64,000 nucleotides of DNA from VFMC01 sp040380855 (GTDB lineage: Bacteria > Actinomycetota > Acidimicrobiia > Acidimicrobiales > Ilumatobacteraceae), in contig JBEIIG010000004.1 in assembly GCA_040380855.1 (NCBI GenBank), positions 1 to 64,000 on the forward strand, given 5' to 3'. Below, one piece after another: positions 50,080 through 58,899 of this stretch. The position numbers were made by a program, and so were the translations under genes. The notes beneath the pieces were generated by a model. It ran no database searches. It saw only the letters and a program-made list of their open reading frames with translations, and was not told the origin of the DNA. Within the stretch, counting starts at the first letter, position 1. Each line of letters begins with the position of its first letter.

Positions 50080-52547
50080 TGCGCGTCTCGGTCGTCATCT
50101 GCACCTACAACCGCGCCGACAGCCTCGGGGCGACGCTCGAGAGCCTCACCCATCAGCGCCACGCCGACCTCGAAGTGGTGGTGGTGAACGGTCCGTCGAC
50201 CGATCACACCCTCGACGTGCTGCTGCCGTGGGTCGACCGGGTGAAGGTGCAGCACTGCCCCGCCGCCAACCTGTCGATGTCGCGCAACATCGGCATCCGC
50301 GCCGCTGCGGGCGAGATCGTGGCGTTCATCGACGACGACGCACTGCCCGACTTCGAGTGGCTCACCCAGGCACTGCCTGCGTTCGACGACCCGGGGGTGG
50401 GTGGTGTGGGCGGCATCGTGTTCGACCACACGGGCATGGACCTGCAGTACCGCTACAGCGCGGCGAACCGCTTCGGCGAGACCGCGTCGAGCACCCACCA
50501 GCCCTACGACGTGCAGTGCGCGCCCGGCTCGTTCCAGTTCCCCTACCTGCAGGGCACCAACGCCCTGTTCCGCCGCAGCGCGCTCGAGGAGGTGGGCGGG
50601 TTCGACGAGGTGTTCGAGTACTTCCACGACGAGACCGACCTGTGCTGCCGACTGGTCGATGCCGGCTTCCTGCTGCGCCAACTGCCCGATGCGGCGGTGC
50701 ACCACAAGTTCTTGCCGTCGGGTATCCGTAACCACCACCGCGTGGTCACCAACTGGTTCCCGATCGTGAAGAACCAGACCTATTTCGCCTACCGCCACGC
50801 CTGGGCCGACTTCCCCGAGGTCGAGATCCACGAGCGCACCCGACGGTTCATCCAGAGCCGGATCGACGACGCGCAGGCGCACGAAGACGCCGGCCGCCTG
50901 CCGGCGGGCTCGGCCCGACGCTGTGCCGAGCGGTGCGCCGAGGCGTTCTCGGCGGGGTTGAAGCTGGGCCACGAACGCCATCGGGTGCGCCTCGGGCCGG
51001 TGGTCTGGACCCCGCCCGACTGGAAGCCGTTCCCCACGATCGACGCGTCACAGCGCCGCGCCATCACGTTCGTGTCGAGCGGGTACACGCAGAACATGAC
51101 CGGCGGCATCGCCCGGTTCATCAGCGATCTCGCGCCCGCGTTGGCGCGTCGTGGGCACGAGGTGCGCGTCATCACGCGAGCCGTCGGCCCGCCGGCGGTC
51201 GACCTCGAGCAGGGTGTGTGGGTGCACCGCATCGATGCCCCGCACGCGGGCGCCGGTGGTGTGGCACCCGATGTGCTGGCCCATGTGAACGACTTCGCCA
51301 CCGCCGCGGTGAACGAGCTGGAGCGCATCAACCTGTGGGGCCACCACGACCTGGTGTACGGGCCGCTGTGGGATGTCGAGGTGCTCGGCGCGTTGCGGCG
51401 CACGGCGCTGCCGGTGGTCGTGCAGGTGGCCACGCCGCTGGCGATCGCGGCCGACATGGCGGGGCACCTCGGCGACGACGAGTCGGCGGCCACGATGCGT
51501 CGGCTGATGGCGATGGAGGACGAGGTGTTGCGCCTCGGCGATCTGTTCCACGCCAACAGCAGTGCCGTGGCCGACACCATCGCGAGTCACTATGGCGCCT
51601 CGCTCGACCCGGCACGGTGGCAGGTGGTGCACCTCGGCCTGGTCGACCACGGTGCGTCCACCGCCGCAGCGGCACCGAGCACCGCTGCGGCCCAGGCTGC
51701 TACCCAGGCTGCGACACGGCCAGCGACACGAGTCGTGTTCGTCGGGCGGTTCGAGGTGCGCAAGGGCATCGACACGCTGTTGGCGGCGGTTGCCCGGTTG
51801 GCCCCCGAACTGCCCGATGTCGAGTTCGTGCTGGCGGGCGAGGACCGGCCGCTCGCACCGGGCGAGCCGCTGTGCGGTGCGGCCTGGGCCGCAGCACACG
51901 CCGACCAGCCGTGGGCGGCGCGGGTGCAGTTCCCGGGGGCTGTCTCCGACGAGCAGTTGCATGCGCTGTACGCGTCGGCCGATCTGGTGGTGCTGCCGTC
52001 GCGGTACGAGTCGTTCGGTCTGGTGATGGCCGAGGCGATGATGCACGGGCGGGCACTGGTCAGTTGCGACACGAGCGGTATCCGCGACGTGGTGCGCGAC
52101 GGGGTCGACGGCGTGCTGGTGGCGCCCGGCGATGTCGATGCACTCACCGACGCGATGCGCGCCCTGCTGGCCGATCCGGCGCGGCGGGCGGCGCTGGGGG
52201 CGGCCGGGCGCGAGCGGTTCGTCGAGGCCTTCCACGTCGACCGGTTCGCCGAGCGGTTCGACCGGTTCGTCGCCCGCATCGGCCGGGTGGGCACCCCCAC
52301 CTGGCTGCGCACCGGCGAAGCGGTCACCCTGGCCGTCGAGCCGGGCGTGCTGGCCCGGGTGGTGGTTGGTGCGCAGGCACCGGCCACCATCACCGTTCAC
52401 GACGGCCAGGGGGCACGCACCGAGGCGGTGGGTTCCGGTGCGCTGCACCGCCTCGACGCGCACACGTCGAGCGGCTCGATCACGGTCACCGCAGTGCACG
52501 GCGATGTGGTGGTGCACGGTGCGGTCACGGTGGCGGGGCCACGATGA
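50079..52547 (+). CDS. GT2-GT4 double glycosyltransferase
   Basis: 822 residues holding two enzymes. Residues about 1-290 are GT2: VSVVICTYNRADSLGATLESL, SRNIGIRAA, FIDDDALPDFEWL, FHDETDLCCRLVD. Residues about 325-740 are GT4: TGGIARFISDLAPALARRGHEV, VVFVGRFEVRKGIDTLLAAVA, SRYESFGLVMAEAM and GVLVAPGDVDALTDAM. The last roughly 80 residues are a small beta-rich tail. It overlaps the methyltransferase by one base (TGATG) and the next gene by ATGA. Probably adds two sugars in sequence. Confidence 0.87.
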   Translation: MRVSVVICTYNRADSLGATLESLTHQRHADLEVVVVNGPSTDHTLDVLLPWVDRVKVQHCPAANLSMSRNIGIRAAAGEIVAFIDDDALPDFEWLTQALPAFDDPGVGGVGGIVFDHTGMDLQYRYSAANRFGETASSTHQPYDVQCAPGSFQFPYLQGTNALFRRSALEEVGGFDEVFEYFHDETDLCCRLVDAGFLLRQLPDAAVHHKFLPSGIRNHHRVVTNWFPIVKNQTYFAYRHAWADFPEVEIHERTRRFIQSRIDDAQAHEDAGRLPAGSARRCAERCAEAFSAGLKLGHERHRVRLGPVVWTPPDWKPFPTIDASQRRAITFVSSGYTQNMTGGIARFISDLAPALARRGHEVRVITRAVGPPAVDLEQGVWVHRIDAPHAGAGGVAPDVLAHVNDFATAAVNELERINLWGHHDLVYGPLWDVEVLGALRRTALPVVVQVATPLAIAADMAGHLGDDESAATMRRLMAMEDEVLRLGDLFHANSSAVADTIASHYGASLDPARWQVVHLGLVDHGASTAAAAPSTAAAQAATQAATRPATRVVFVGRFEVRKGIDTLLAAVARLAPELPDVEFVLAGEDRPLAPGEPLCGAAWAAAHADQPWAARVQFPGAVSDEQLHALYASADLVVLPSRYESFGLVMAEAMMHGRALVSCDTSGIRDVVRDGVDGVLVAPGDVDALTDAMRALLADPARRAALGAAGRERFVEAFHVDRFAERFDRFVARIGRVGTPTWLRTGEAVTLAVEPGVLARVVVGAQAPATITVHDGQGARTEAVGSGALHRLDAHTSSGSITVTAVHGDVVVHGAVTVAGPR

Positions 52548-53734
52548 GGGTGGCCATCGTCGCCGGCATCGTGGCGCCCGCCGATGCCATCTCGAGCGCG
52601 GTCGAGGGCCAGGCCGAGCTGCTCGCCTCGATGCCCGGTGTCGACGAGGTGGTGGTGTTCGCCCAGCACGTGTCGCGCCCGTTGCCGTGCGCCTCGTTCG
52701 AGGTGCGCGACTCGTGGGCGCTGCTGCGCTCGCCTGCGTTCACCGCATGCGATGTGGCCATCTTCCACTGGGGCATCCACTACGGCACGTTCGACGCCAT
52801 CACCGTGCTGCAGCCCGATGCGAACGGTGTGGCAGGGCCTGGGCCACGGCCGGTGGTGCACTTCCACAACTGCACCCCGTGGCATCTGGTGCCGCCCGAG
52901 CAGCACCACACGATGCGCCAGTCGCTGCTGCAGATCTCCCACGCCATCGCACTCGGCACACCGCTGTGGACCTACAGCGAGTTCAACCGCCGCACGCTCG
53001 TCGAGTGGGGGGCGGCCGAGGGGCAGATCGTGTTCGTGCCGTTCCCCATCGCCGTACCGCAGCCCCCATCGACCGAACTGGCGTCGACCGAACTGGCGTC
53101 CACCGAACTGGCGTCCACCGCTCTCGCGGCGTTCGCTGGCGACGGCCGGGTGCAACTGCTCACCGTGGGTCGCATCGTCGCGGCCAAGGGTGTGGCGACC
53201 CTGGTCGAGGCGATCGGCCTGCTGCCTGCCGACGTGCGCGCAGCCGTGCACGTGCGGGTGGCCGGGGCCAGCCAGTTCTCCGACGCAGGCCTCGTCACCG
53301 CACTACAGGCCGAGGCCGCGCTACTGGGTGACACGATCGAGTTCGTGCTCGACGCCGACGACGACGCGCTCGCCGCGCTCTACGCCACGAGCGACGTGTT
53401 GGTCAGCCCGTCGTTGCACGAGGGCCTCTGCATCCCCGTGGTCGAGGCGTACGGGCACGGCCTGCGCGCCATCGGCACCGATGCGGGCAACCTGCCGTTC
53501 CTGCTCGTCGCGAGCGACGAACGGGTGCCGTCGGGCGATGCCCCCGCGCTGGCAGCGGCCATCACGCGTACGGTCGCTGCGGTTCGCGCCGGAGCCGACC
53601 GGCACGCCGCCGATCGCGCTGCGGTGGTGCAGCAGTACTCGGTGGAGGCGACGCGGCGACACCTGGCCGATGCCCGCGCGGGCAACGGGTCACGCTACGA
53701 CGACAGCTTCCACGCACACGCCGACGTGCGGTAG
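52544..53734 (+). CDS. GT4-type glycosyltransferase
   Basis: 396 residues of a GT-B fold: the acceptor side has VVHFHNCTPWHLVPP and WTYSEFNRRTL; the donor side has LLTVGRIVAAKGVATLVEAI, LVSPSLHEGLCIPVVEAYGHG and the E-x7-E pattern. Near residue 185 three copies of TELAS lie in a hinge, encoded by a 15-bp tandem repeat (about 53079-53118). Its last 45 bp overlap the convergent methyltransferase gene. Confidence 0.85.
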   Translation: MRVAIVAGIVAPADAISSAVEGQAELLASMPGVDEVVVFAQHVSRPLPCASFEVRDSWALLRSPAFTACDVAIFHWGIHYGTFDAITVLQPDANGVAGPGPRPVVHFHNCTPWHLVPPEQHHTMRQSLLQISHAIALGTPLWTYSEFNRRTLVEWGAAEGQIVFVPFPIAVPQPPSTELASTELASTELASTALAAFAGDGRVQLLTVGRIVAAKGVATLVEAIGLLPADVRAAVHVRVAGASQFSDAGLVTALQAEAALLGDTIEFVLDADDDALAALYATSDVLVSPSLHEGLCIPVVEAYGHGLRAIGTDAGNLPFLLVASDERVPSGDAPALAAAITRTVAAVRAGADRHAADRAAVVQQYSVEATRRHLADARAGNGSRYDDSFHAHADVR

Positions 53735-54799
53735 GCCCAGCGCCGCCGAGGCGGCACGGTCGCTCGCGACGCGCAGCAGGCGGGGCCCGCTCGTCGGCAC
53801 GGCCAGGTCGATGGTGCACCGTTCGCCCGGGCCGACGGTGTGTTCACAGTGGTCGACGCCGGTGTCAAGTGCCACCCGCAGCGCGGTGTCGGCGAGGTTC
53901 ATCACCCGCACGTGCGCGGCCGATGCGGCGCGTTCGCTCAGGGTGACGCGGCTGTGCTCGGTGGCCAAGCGGCCGGCGAGGTGGGCGGGCGCGCGGTGGT
54001 CCCACGTTGCCGCCTCGTCGGGTGCCAGCACGCCGGCGAACGTGTTGCCGTCGGCCACCAGCCGGCAGCACTGCATCGTGCCGTACGGGCCGAGTGCTGC
54101 GTCGCTGTACTCGCTGATGGCGAAGCCACGGGCGTTCAGTTCGCGGTACATGAACGAGCGCTGGAACCCCAGTTCGAGCCAACCGTGCTGGGTCGCCATC
54201 GTCACGGCCGGGCCGTCGAGGCGCACACCCCATGGCTGGTGGAAGTCGTCGTAGATGGCCTCCGACAGCAGCACCAATTGCCCGCCGGGGGCCAGCATGT
54301 CGCGGCACTGGTCGAGCAACGCGAGCGGGTCGTCACAGTGATGGAACGCCTCGAAGAACACCACCGCGTCGAGGTCGCGGTGTCGAGCGGTGTGGTCGTC
54401 GAGGAACGCGTGCTGCTCGATGCGCAGCGGTACACCCAACCGGGCACAGCGTTCGCGCAGCAGCTCCACCGAGGCGCTGTTGAGGTCGATCGCCGTCACG
54501 TCGAACGCGGTAGCGGCCAACGTCATGGCCAGGTGGCCCCAGCCGGCACCGAACTCGACGATCCGCGCCCCGGGCGGCAGGGCGATGGTGCGCATGAACC
54601 AGGCGATCGCCCCGAAGTAGCGGCCCACCTCGCCCGGGTCGCCCGAGCTGTAGGGGTAGGGCACCGGGAGGTAGACGGCCGGGTCGAGGTCGAACGCCTC
54701 GTCGACGGTGGGGTCGTAGTGGGTGCGGCCGGTGATGCGCCGCCAGTCGGCCATCACCTGCTCGCGGTACGCGGCCGACCGCGGATCGAGATCAGTCAT
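53690..54799 (-). CDS. SAM methyltransferase of the glycan locus
   Basis: 369 residues. Motif I is RIVEFGAGWGHLAMTLA, then TAIDLNSASVELLRERC, FFEAFHHCDDPLALLDQC and LAPGGQLVLLSEAIY. The C-terminal roughly 110 residues are a separate beta-rich domain (EHTVGPGERCTIDLAVP), like that in the next methyltransferase upstream. It overlaps that gene by 8 bp and is probably translated with it. The methyl acceptor is unknown. Confidence 0.82.
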   Translation of the reverse strand: MTDLDPRSAAYREQVMADWRRITGRTHYDPTVDEAFDLDPAVYLPVPYPYSSGDPGEVGRYFGAIAWFMRTIALPPGARIVEFGAGWGHLAMTLAATAFDVTAIDLNSASVELLRERCARLGVPLRIEQHAFLDDHTARHRDLDAVVFFEAFHHCDDPLALLDQCRDMLAPGGQLVLLSEAIYDDFHQPWGVRLDGPAVTMATQHGWLELGFQRSFMYRELNARGFAISEYSDAALGPYGTMQCCRLVADGNTFAGVLAPDEAATWDHRAPAHLAGRLATEHSRVTLSERAASAAHVRVMNLADTALRVALDTGVDHCEHTVGPGERCTIDLAVPTSGPRLLRVASDRAASAALGLPHVGVCVEAVVVA

Positions 54800-56018
54800 G
54801 GCTGCGCACGTCGAGCGGCAGGGCCAGCCGGCAGGGCCGGTCGACGCGACCGACGTGCACCTCGACGGCCAGCGCGAACACCAGCTCGGGCCGGTGGAAG
54901 CGGAACGTCGCCTGCGTGCCGTCGACCTCGGCGGCGGCGAGTGGCAGGTCGTGCACCGGCACGCCACCCGGGGCCACCACCCGCAGGGCGAACCCGTCGA
55001 GGTCGGCCCAGGCGCCGTCGGCCAGCGCGGCGGTGATGGTCCAGTCGCCCGCGTGCAGCGGGAACGGCAGTGTCTGGCCCTGCATGCCGGTGGCTCCGGG
55101 CTGCAGGTCGAGCGAGGTGGCGCCGGGTGCGGGGAACAGCCCGCGGCACACCCGCGTGTTCCAGTGCCGGGCGAACAGGTCGGCGACGGCGGCGTGAAGG
55201 GCGGGGCGGTCGGGCTCGGTGTCGAGCCGGCGGGCGTTGATCCACCAGACGAACGCGTCGTCGGGCCGGTCGTGGGCGGTGGCGGCGCGACGCGTGAGCA
55301 CGGCCGACTGCTCGATGCCCTCCTCGAGCTGCCACACCCGACCGTCGAGCACGCAGTTCCACAGGCCGGCGGTGCTGATCACCTCGAAGCCGGCGAGGCC
55401 GAGCAGGGTGTGCATCTCGGCTGCCGAGATCTCGATGGTGTGCCCACCGTGGCTCCAGTGCAGGTGCTCGGTGATCAGTCGGTTGGGGCTGTCGAGCGCC
55501 AGCACCCCGTCGGCGCGCAGCACCCGATGCGCTTCGGCCAAGAACTCGGCGAGTTCGTGGGCCCACAGGTGCTCGCTGGTCTGCCCGGCGAAGACGAGGT
55601 CGATCGATGCATCGGGCACACCCACCATCCGGTCGGCCGTGTCGGCCACCCAGGTGGCGTACGGCGGCAGGTCGTCGGGGCGTGGTTCGTAGGCCTCCAC
55701 CCCGATGTGTTCGTCGACGGTGCCCACCGCCCCTTCGAACCAGTCGAAGTACCAGCGTCCCTGGGCGCCGACGCTCAGCGCCCGTCGAGCACCCTTCGGC
55801 ACGCGTTCGAGTTCGATCGTGCGCAGTTCGTGCAGCGCGGCGTGGAACGCGTCGCTGGTGCCGTTGGGTCGCACGGCGAACGCATCGCCCGGTTCGGCAG
55901 CGTCGCCGGGCACGGCGGTGGCCCGTACCCGCTCGACCACGGCCTCCACGTAGGGGGCGGCGAGGCGGTCGACGAGGCGGCGCGCCCTGCCCTTCATCGT
56001 GGTCACGGTGGAACCCAC
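54792..56018 (-). CDS. SAM methyltransferase with C-terminal beta domain
   Basis: About 408 residues. The core is a Methyltransf_11-like fold without a canonical glycine motif I; VPDASIDLVFAGQTSEHLWAHELAEFLAEAHRVLRADGVLALDSP is the central strand region. The tail holds LDGFALRVVAPGGVPVHDLPLAAAEVDG and ends ALPLDVRSHD. I place the start at the GTG 56018, 4 nt after GGAGGAGG; an ATG at 56042 would add eight residues but overlaps the minus-strand TAGCAT box (complement of 56041-56046). Confidence 0.75.
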   Translation of the reverse strand: MGSTVTTMKGRARRLVDRLAAPYVEAVVERVRATAVPGDAAEPGDAFAVRPNGTSDAFHAALHELRTIELERVPKGARRALSVGAQGRWYFDWFEGAVGTVDEHIGVEAYEPRPDDLPPYATWVADTADRMVGVPDASIDLVFAGQTSEHLWAHELAEFLAEAHRVLRADGVLALDSPNRLITEHLHWSHGGHTIEISAAEMHTLLGLAGFEVISTAGLWNCVLDGRVWQLEEGIEQSAVLTRRAATAHDRPDDAFVWWINARRLDTEPDRPALHAAVADLFARHWNTRVCRGLFPAPGATSLDLQPGATGMQGQTLPFPLHAGDWTITAALADGAWADLDGFALRVVAPGGVPVHDLPLAAAEVDGTQATFRFHRPELVFALAVEVHVGRVDRPCRLALPLDVRSHD

Positions 56019-56090
56019 ATCGCCTCCTCCAGCGGCGGCCATGCTAGGGCCGCGGCCCGGGCGCGAGGGGTGCGGGGTAGCATCGCCGCC

Positions 56091-57482
56091 GTGCAGGTGT
56101 CGCGCTTCTACCTGCTGGTGGCCATCCCGGCGGGGTTGTTCTTCGCCCTGCTGGTGCCGCCGTCGCAGGTGCTCGACGAGTCGGCCCACTTTTTCCGCGT
56201 CTGGCAGGTGTCGACGGGCGACGTGGTGGCCGATACGGCCGTCGATCCGAACACGGGCGACGAGGTGACGGCCGGTACCTACGACCGCTGCGTGCGGTTG
56301 TACATGGACGAGTTCTCCCAACTCGCCCAGACACCTGCGCCCTTCGTGTGGCGCGACTTCTGGCTCGACACGCCCGACTGCTCACCGCAGGTGCGCGAGC
56401 AGGTGGTGGGCGAGCCGATGGGCACCTATTCGCTGTGGTCGTATCCGGGCCAGACCGTGGGTGTGGCCGTGGGGCGCGCCGTCGGCTTGCCGCTCCCGGT
56501 CACGTTCTACCTCGGTCGGCTGTTGGGTCTGGCCACTTCGATCACGATGTGCTGGTGGGCCATCCGCCTGGCCCCGCGGCTGCAACTGCTGCTCGCATCG
56601 GTGGCCCTGCTGCCGATGGCGCTGATCGGTTCGTCGGGCTACTCACCCGACGGGATGGTGCTGGGGTGTGCCCTGCTGCTCACCGCGTCGTGCCTGCGGT
56701 TCTCGGCCGCCGATGGGCCCACACCTCGCCGCCTCGACATCGCGGTCATCGTCGCTGCGGCCACGGCGCTGGTGGTGTCGAAGCCGCCGTACGCCGTGTT
56801 CCTCCTGCTGTTCCTCACCTATCGACCCGACCTGTTCGGGTCGACGCGTGCCACGGCGAAGCGGTTGGCGGCCATGGCGGCGGTGCCGCTGCTGGCGATG
56901 GTGCTGTGGGCGCGGTTCGGCTATCCGTCGGGCGCGCTGGTGGCGGCGGGCGATGTCGATCCCGGCCGCCAGGTGCGCTGGGTGGTGGGGCATCCGCTCG
57001 AGTACCTCAACGTGCTCAGCGACACGGTCTTCCACTGGCAGACCCAGGAGTTCGTGCTGAAGGGCTGGGTGGGGGCGTTCGGGATGTTCCGCACCGGTTC
57101 ACCCGAGACACCCCTCATGCTCACGGGTTTCGTGGTGCTCGCCGCGCTGTTGCTGGGTGCGCTCGTGGCCACCGAAGCCGGACCGCGCCTTGCGCACACC
57201 GGGCGCGCCGAGTCGCTGCGCGCGTGGGTGCCGCTCGGTGTGGCGCTGCTCGGGGTGCTCGGCCTCTACACCTCGGCTTATCTGTCGTGGACACCTGTTG
57301 CAGCGCCGCTCATCACCGGCGTGCAGGGGCGCTATCTGCTCGCGTTCCTGGCGCTGCCCGCCGTCACCGTGGCCATGCGCCGGCACCGGTCGAACGCCGC
57401 GATCGGCATGAAGGTGGCCGCCGTGGCCATCGCCGTCCTGTTCGCCGCCGCCGCCGTCAAGGTCATCGCCTACTTCTACTGA
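56091..57482 (+). CDS. DUF2142 family multi-pass membrane protein
   Basis: 463 residues with about ten membrane spans. The opening FYLLVAIPAGLFFALLVPPSQVLDESAHFFRVWQVSTGD, the GSSGYSPDGMVLGCALLL loop and TGVQGRYLLAFLALP near the end are typical of DUF2142. The protein at 33223 belongs to the same family (GPDEPAHVLRAAAVADG). Members resemble GT-C glycosyltransferases and probably act on lipid-linked sugars. The GTG start is 7 nt after TAGCAT (56078-56083). Confidence 0.87.
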   Translation: MQVSRFYLLVAIPAGLFFALLVPPSQVLDESAHFFRVWQVSTGDVVADTAVDPNTGDEVTAGTYDRCVRLYMDEFSQLAQTPAPFVWRDFWLDTPDCSPQVREQVVGEPMGTYSLWSYPGQTVGVAVGRAVGLPLPVTFYLGRLLGLATSITMCWWAIRLAPRLQLLLASVALLPMALIGSSGYSPDGMVLGCALLLTASCLRFSAADGPTPRRLDIAVIVAAATALVVSKPPYAVFLLLFLTYRPDLFGSTRATAKRLAAMAAVPLLAMVLWARFGYPSGALVAAGDVDPGRQVRWVVGHPLEYLNVLSDTVFHWQTQEFVLKGWVGAFGMFRTGSPETPLMLTGFVVLAALLLGALVATEAGPRLAHTGRAESLRAWVPLGVALLGVLGLYTSAYLSWTPVAAPLITGVQGRYLLAFLALPAVTVAMRRHRSNAAIGMKVAAVAIAVLFAAAAVKVIAYFY

Positions 57483-57524
57483 CCCCCCACCCCCACCCCC
57501 ACAGCCCACCCCCACAGCCAGCGA

Positions 57525-57782
57525 TCCGTGAGCCAAACCACGCAGGACGTGGCCCACGCGCACCAAGCCCAATGATCCGTGAGCCGTGACCACCACCAAC
57601 GTGGTCTGCGCTCACGGAACCCCGGCGGCCGGTGATCCGTGAGCGGCGACCACCACCAACGTGGCCCACGCGCACGGAGCCCGGTGATCCGTGAGCGGCG
57701 ACCACCACCAACGTGGCCCACGCGCACGGAGCCCGGTGATCCGTGAGCGGCGACCACCACCAGCGTGGTCTGCGCGCACGAA
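57525..57782. repeat. Array of five 43-bp hairpin repeats, family B
   Basis: Units lie at 57525-57564 (degraded), 57576-57618, 57636-57678, 57688-57730 and 57740-57782. The consensus is TCCGTGAGCGGCGACCACCA, then CCAACGTGG, two to four variable bases and CGCGCACGGA, with outer and inner dyads. Units three and four are identical; the starts of the last three are 52 bp apart. The array fills most of the 339-bp gap after the DUF2142 gene. The family also occurs at 20507-20601. Confidence 0.85.
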
Positions 57783-57821
57783 GGTCTGCGTGGGGGTGGC
57801 CCGACTAACCTTCCGGCCGGC

Positions 57822-58175
57822 ATGGGCACGCACCGCACGCACGACTTCGACGGGTTGCAGCTCGGTGCAGCGCCCACCGTCGACGACCTGATCGCCCTGC
57901 TCGAACGGCTCGACGACGAAGCCGAGGCGCAGCGGTTGCGTCTGCTCGACGTGCTCGTCTGGTTCGAGGACGCGGTGAGCGCCGAGGTGGCGGCCGAGCG
58001 ACGCGGCGACGAGGCCGTCGCAGCACTCCGCGACGCCGAAGCCCGCCTCGCAGCCACCGAGGCGCAGCTGGCAGCGGTGACGGCCGAGCTGGACGCGTTG
58101 CGCAACACGAAGTTGTTCCGCGCCGCACAGCCGTTGCGGGCCGTGTACGCCCGGTTGCGGGGCCGCCGTGGCTGA
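57822..58175 (+). CDS. Small coiled-coil protein with basic tail
   Basis: 117 residues: a short lead, helix VDDLIALLERLDDEAEAQRLRLLDVLVWFEDAV, coiled coil AALRDAEARLAATEAQLAAVTAELDALRN and the tail TKLFRAAQPLRAVYARLRGRRG. The tail nearly repeats that of the protein at 37466. It overlaps the next glycosyltransferase by 8 bp. A TAACCT box lies 10 nt before the ATG. Confidence 0.75.
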   Translation: MGTHRTHDFDGLQLGAAPTVDDLIALLERLDDEAEAQRLRLLDVLVWFEDAVSAEVAAERRGDEAVAALRDAEARLAATEAQLAAVTAELDALRNTKLFRAAQPLRAVYARLRGRRG

Positions 58176-58899
58176 GCAGTACCCGGTGTTCATCACGGTG
58201 CGCGACCGCATCGAGCCGTTGCGCGAGCTGCTGGCGTGGCTGGAACGGGTGGGCCAGCACGAGGTGTGGCTGATCGACAACGCATCGACCTATCCGGCCG
58301 TGGTGGAGTTCCTGGCGACCACCCACCACCATGTGGTACGCACGGGCCGCAACCTCGGCCACCGAGCCCCGTGGCTCAGCGGCACGGTGCAGCGCCAGGC
58401 GCACGGCCGCTACTTCGTGGTGTCCGATCCCGATGTGGTGCCCGATCCGATGTGCCCCGACGACGCGCTCGAACACTTCCGTGCGCTGCTCGACCGGTTC
58501 CCCGACATCGACAAGGTGGGGTTCGGCCTGCGCACCGACGATCTGCCGGCGCACTATCCGCTGCGCGACGACGTGATCGACTGGGAGCGCCCGTTCTGGC
58601 AGGACGAGATCGAGCCCGGCGTGTTCCGCGCCGGTATCGACACCACGTTCGCGCTGTACCGCCCGCTCGACCGGCGCGACGACATGCTGCGCTCGCTGCG
58701 CACGGGTGCGCCCTACGTGGCACGGCACCTGCCGTGGTACTCCGATCCGGCTGCGTTGTCCGACGAAGACCGCTACTACCGCGAGCATGCCGAACGCACC
58801 GTGTCGAACTGGGACCGCGACATCCTGCCCTGGTGGAAGGCCCGGCGCCTCGGCCCTCAGCAAGACCCGGGCCACACGGACGAGCAGGACGCGTCGTGA
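58168..58899 (+). CDS. GT2-like glycosyltransferase
   Basis: 243 residues. YPVFITVRDRIEPLRELLAWLE, VWLIDNASTYPAVVEFL, the metal site VVSDPDVVPDPMCP and a late AGIDTTFALYRP segment fit a small GT-A enzyme. It lacks the ED(x)DL motif seen in the other GT2 proteins here. It is coupled to both neighbours (GTG start within the coiled-coil gene, GTGA into the ligase gene). Confidence 0.8.
   Translation: MAEQYPVFITVRDRIEPLRELLAWLERVGQHEVWLIDNASTYPAVVEFLATTHHHVVRTGRNLGHRAPWLSGTVQRQAHGRYFVVSDPDVVPDPMCPDDALEHFRALLDRFPDIDKVGFGLRTDDLPAHYPLRDDVIDWERPFWQDEIEPGVFRAGIDTTFALYRPLDRRDDMLRSLRTGAPYVARHLPWYSDPAALSDEDRYYREHAERTVSNWDRDILPWWKARRLGPQQDPGHTDEQDAS

Noticed and set aside
57525..57782. CRISPR array
   Set aside because: Units three and four and their spacers are nearly identical, so there are no unique spacers; the dyad structure fits hairpin repeats.
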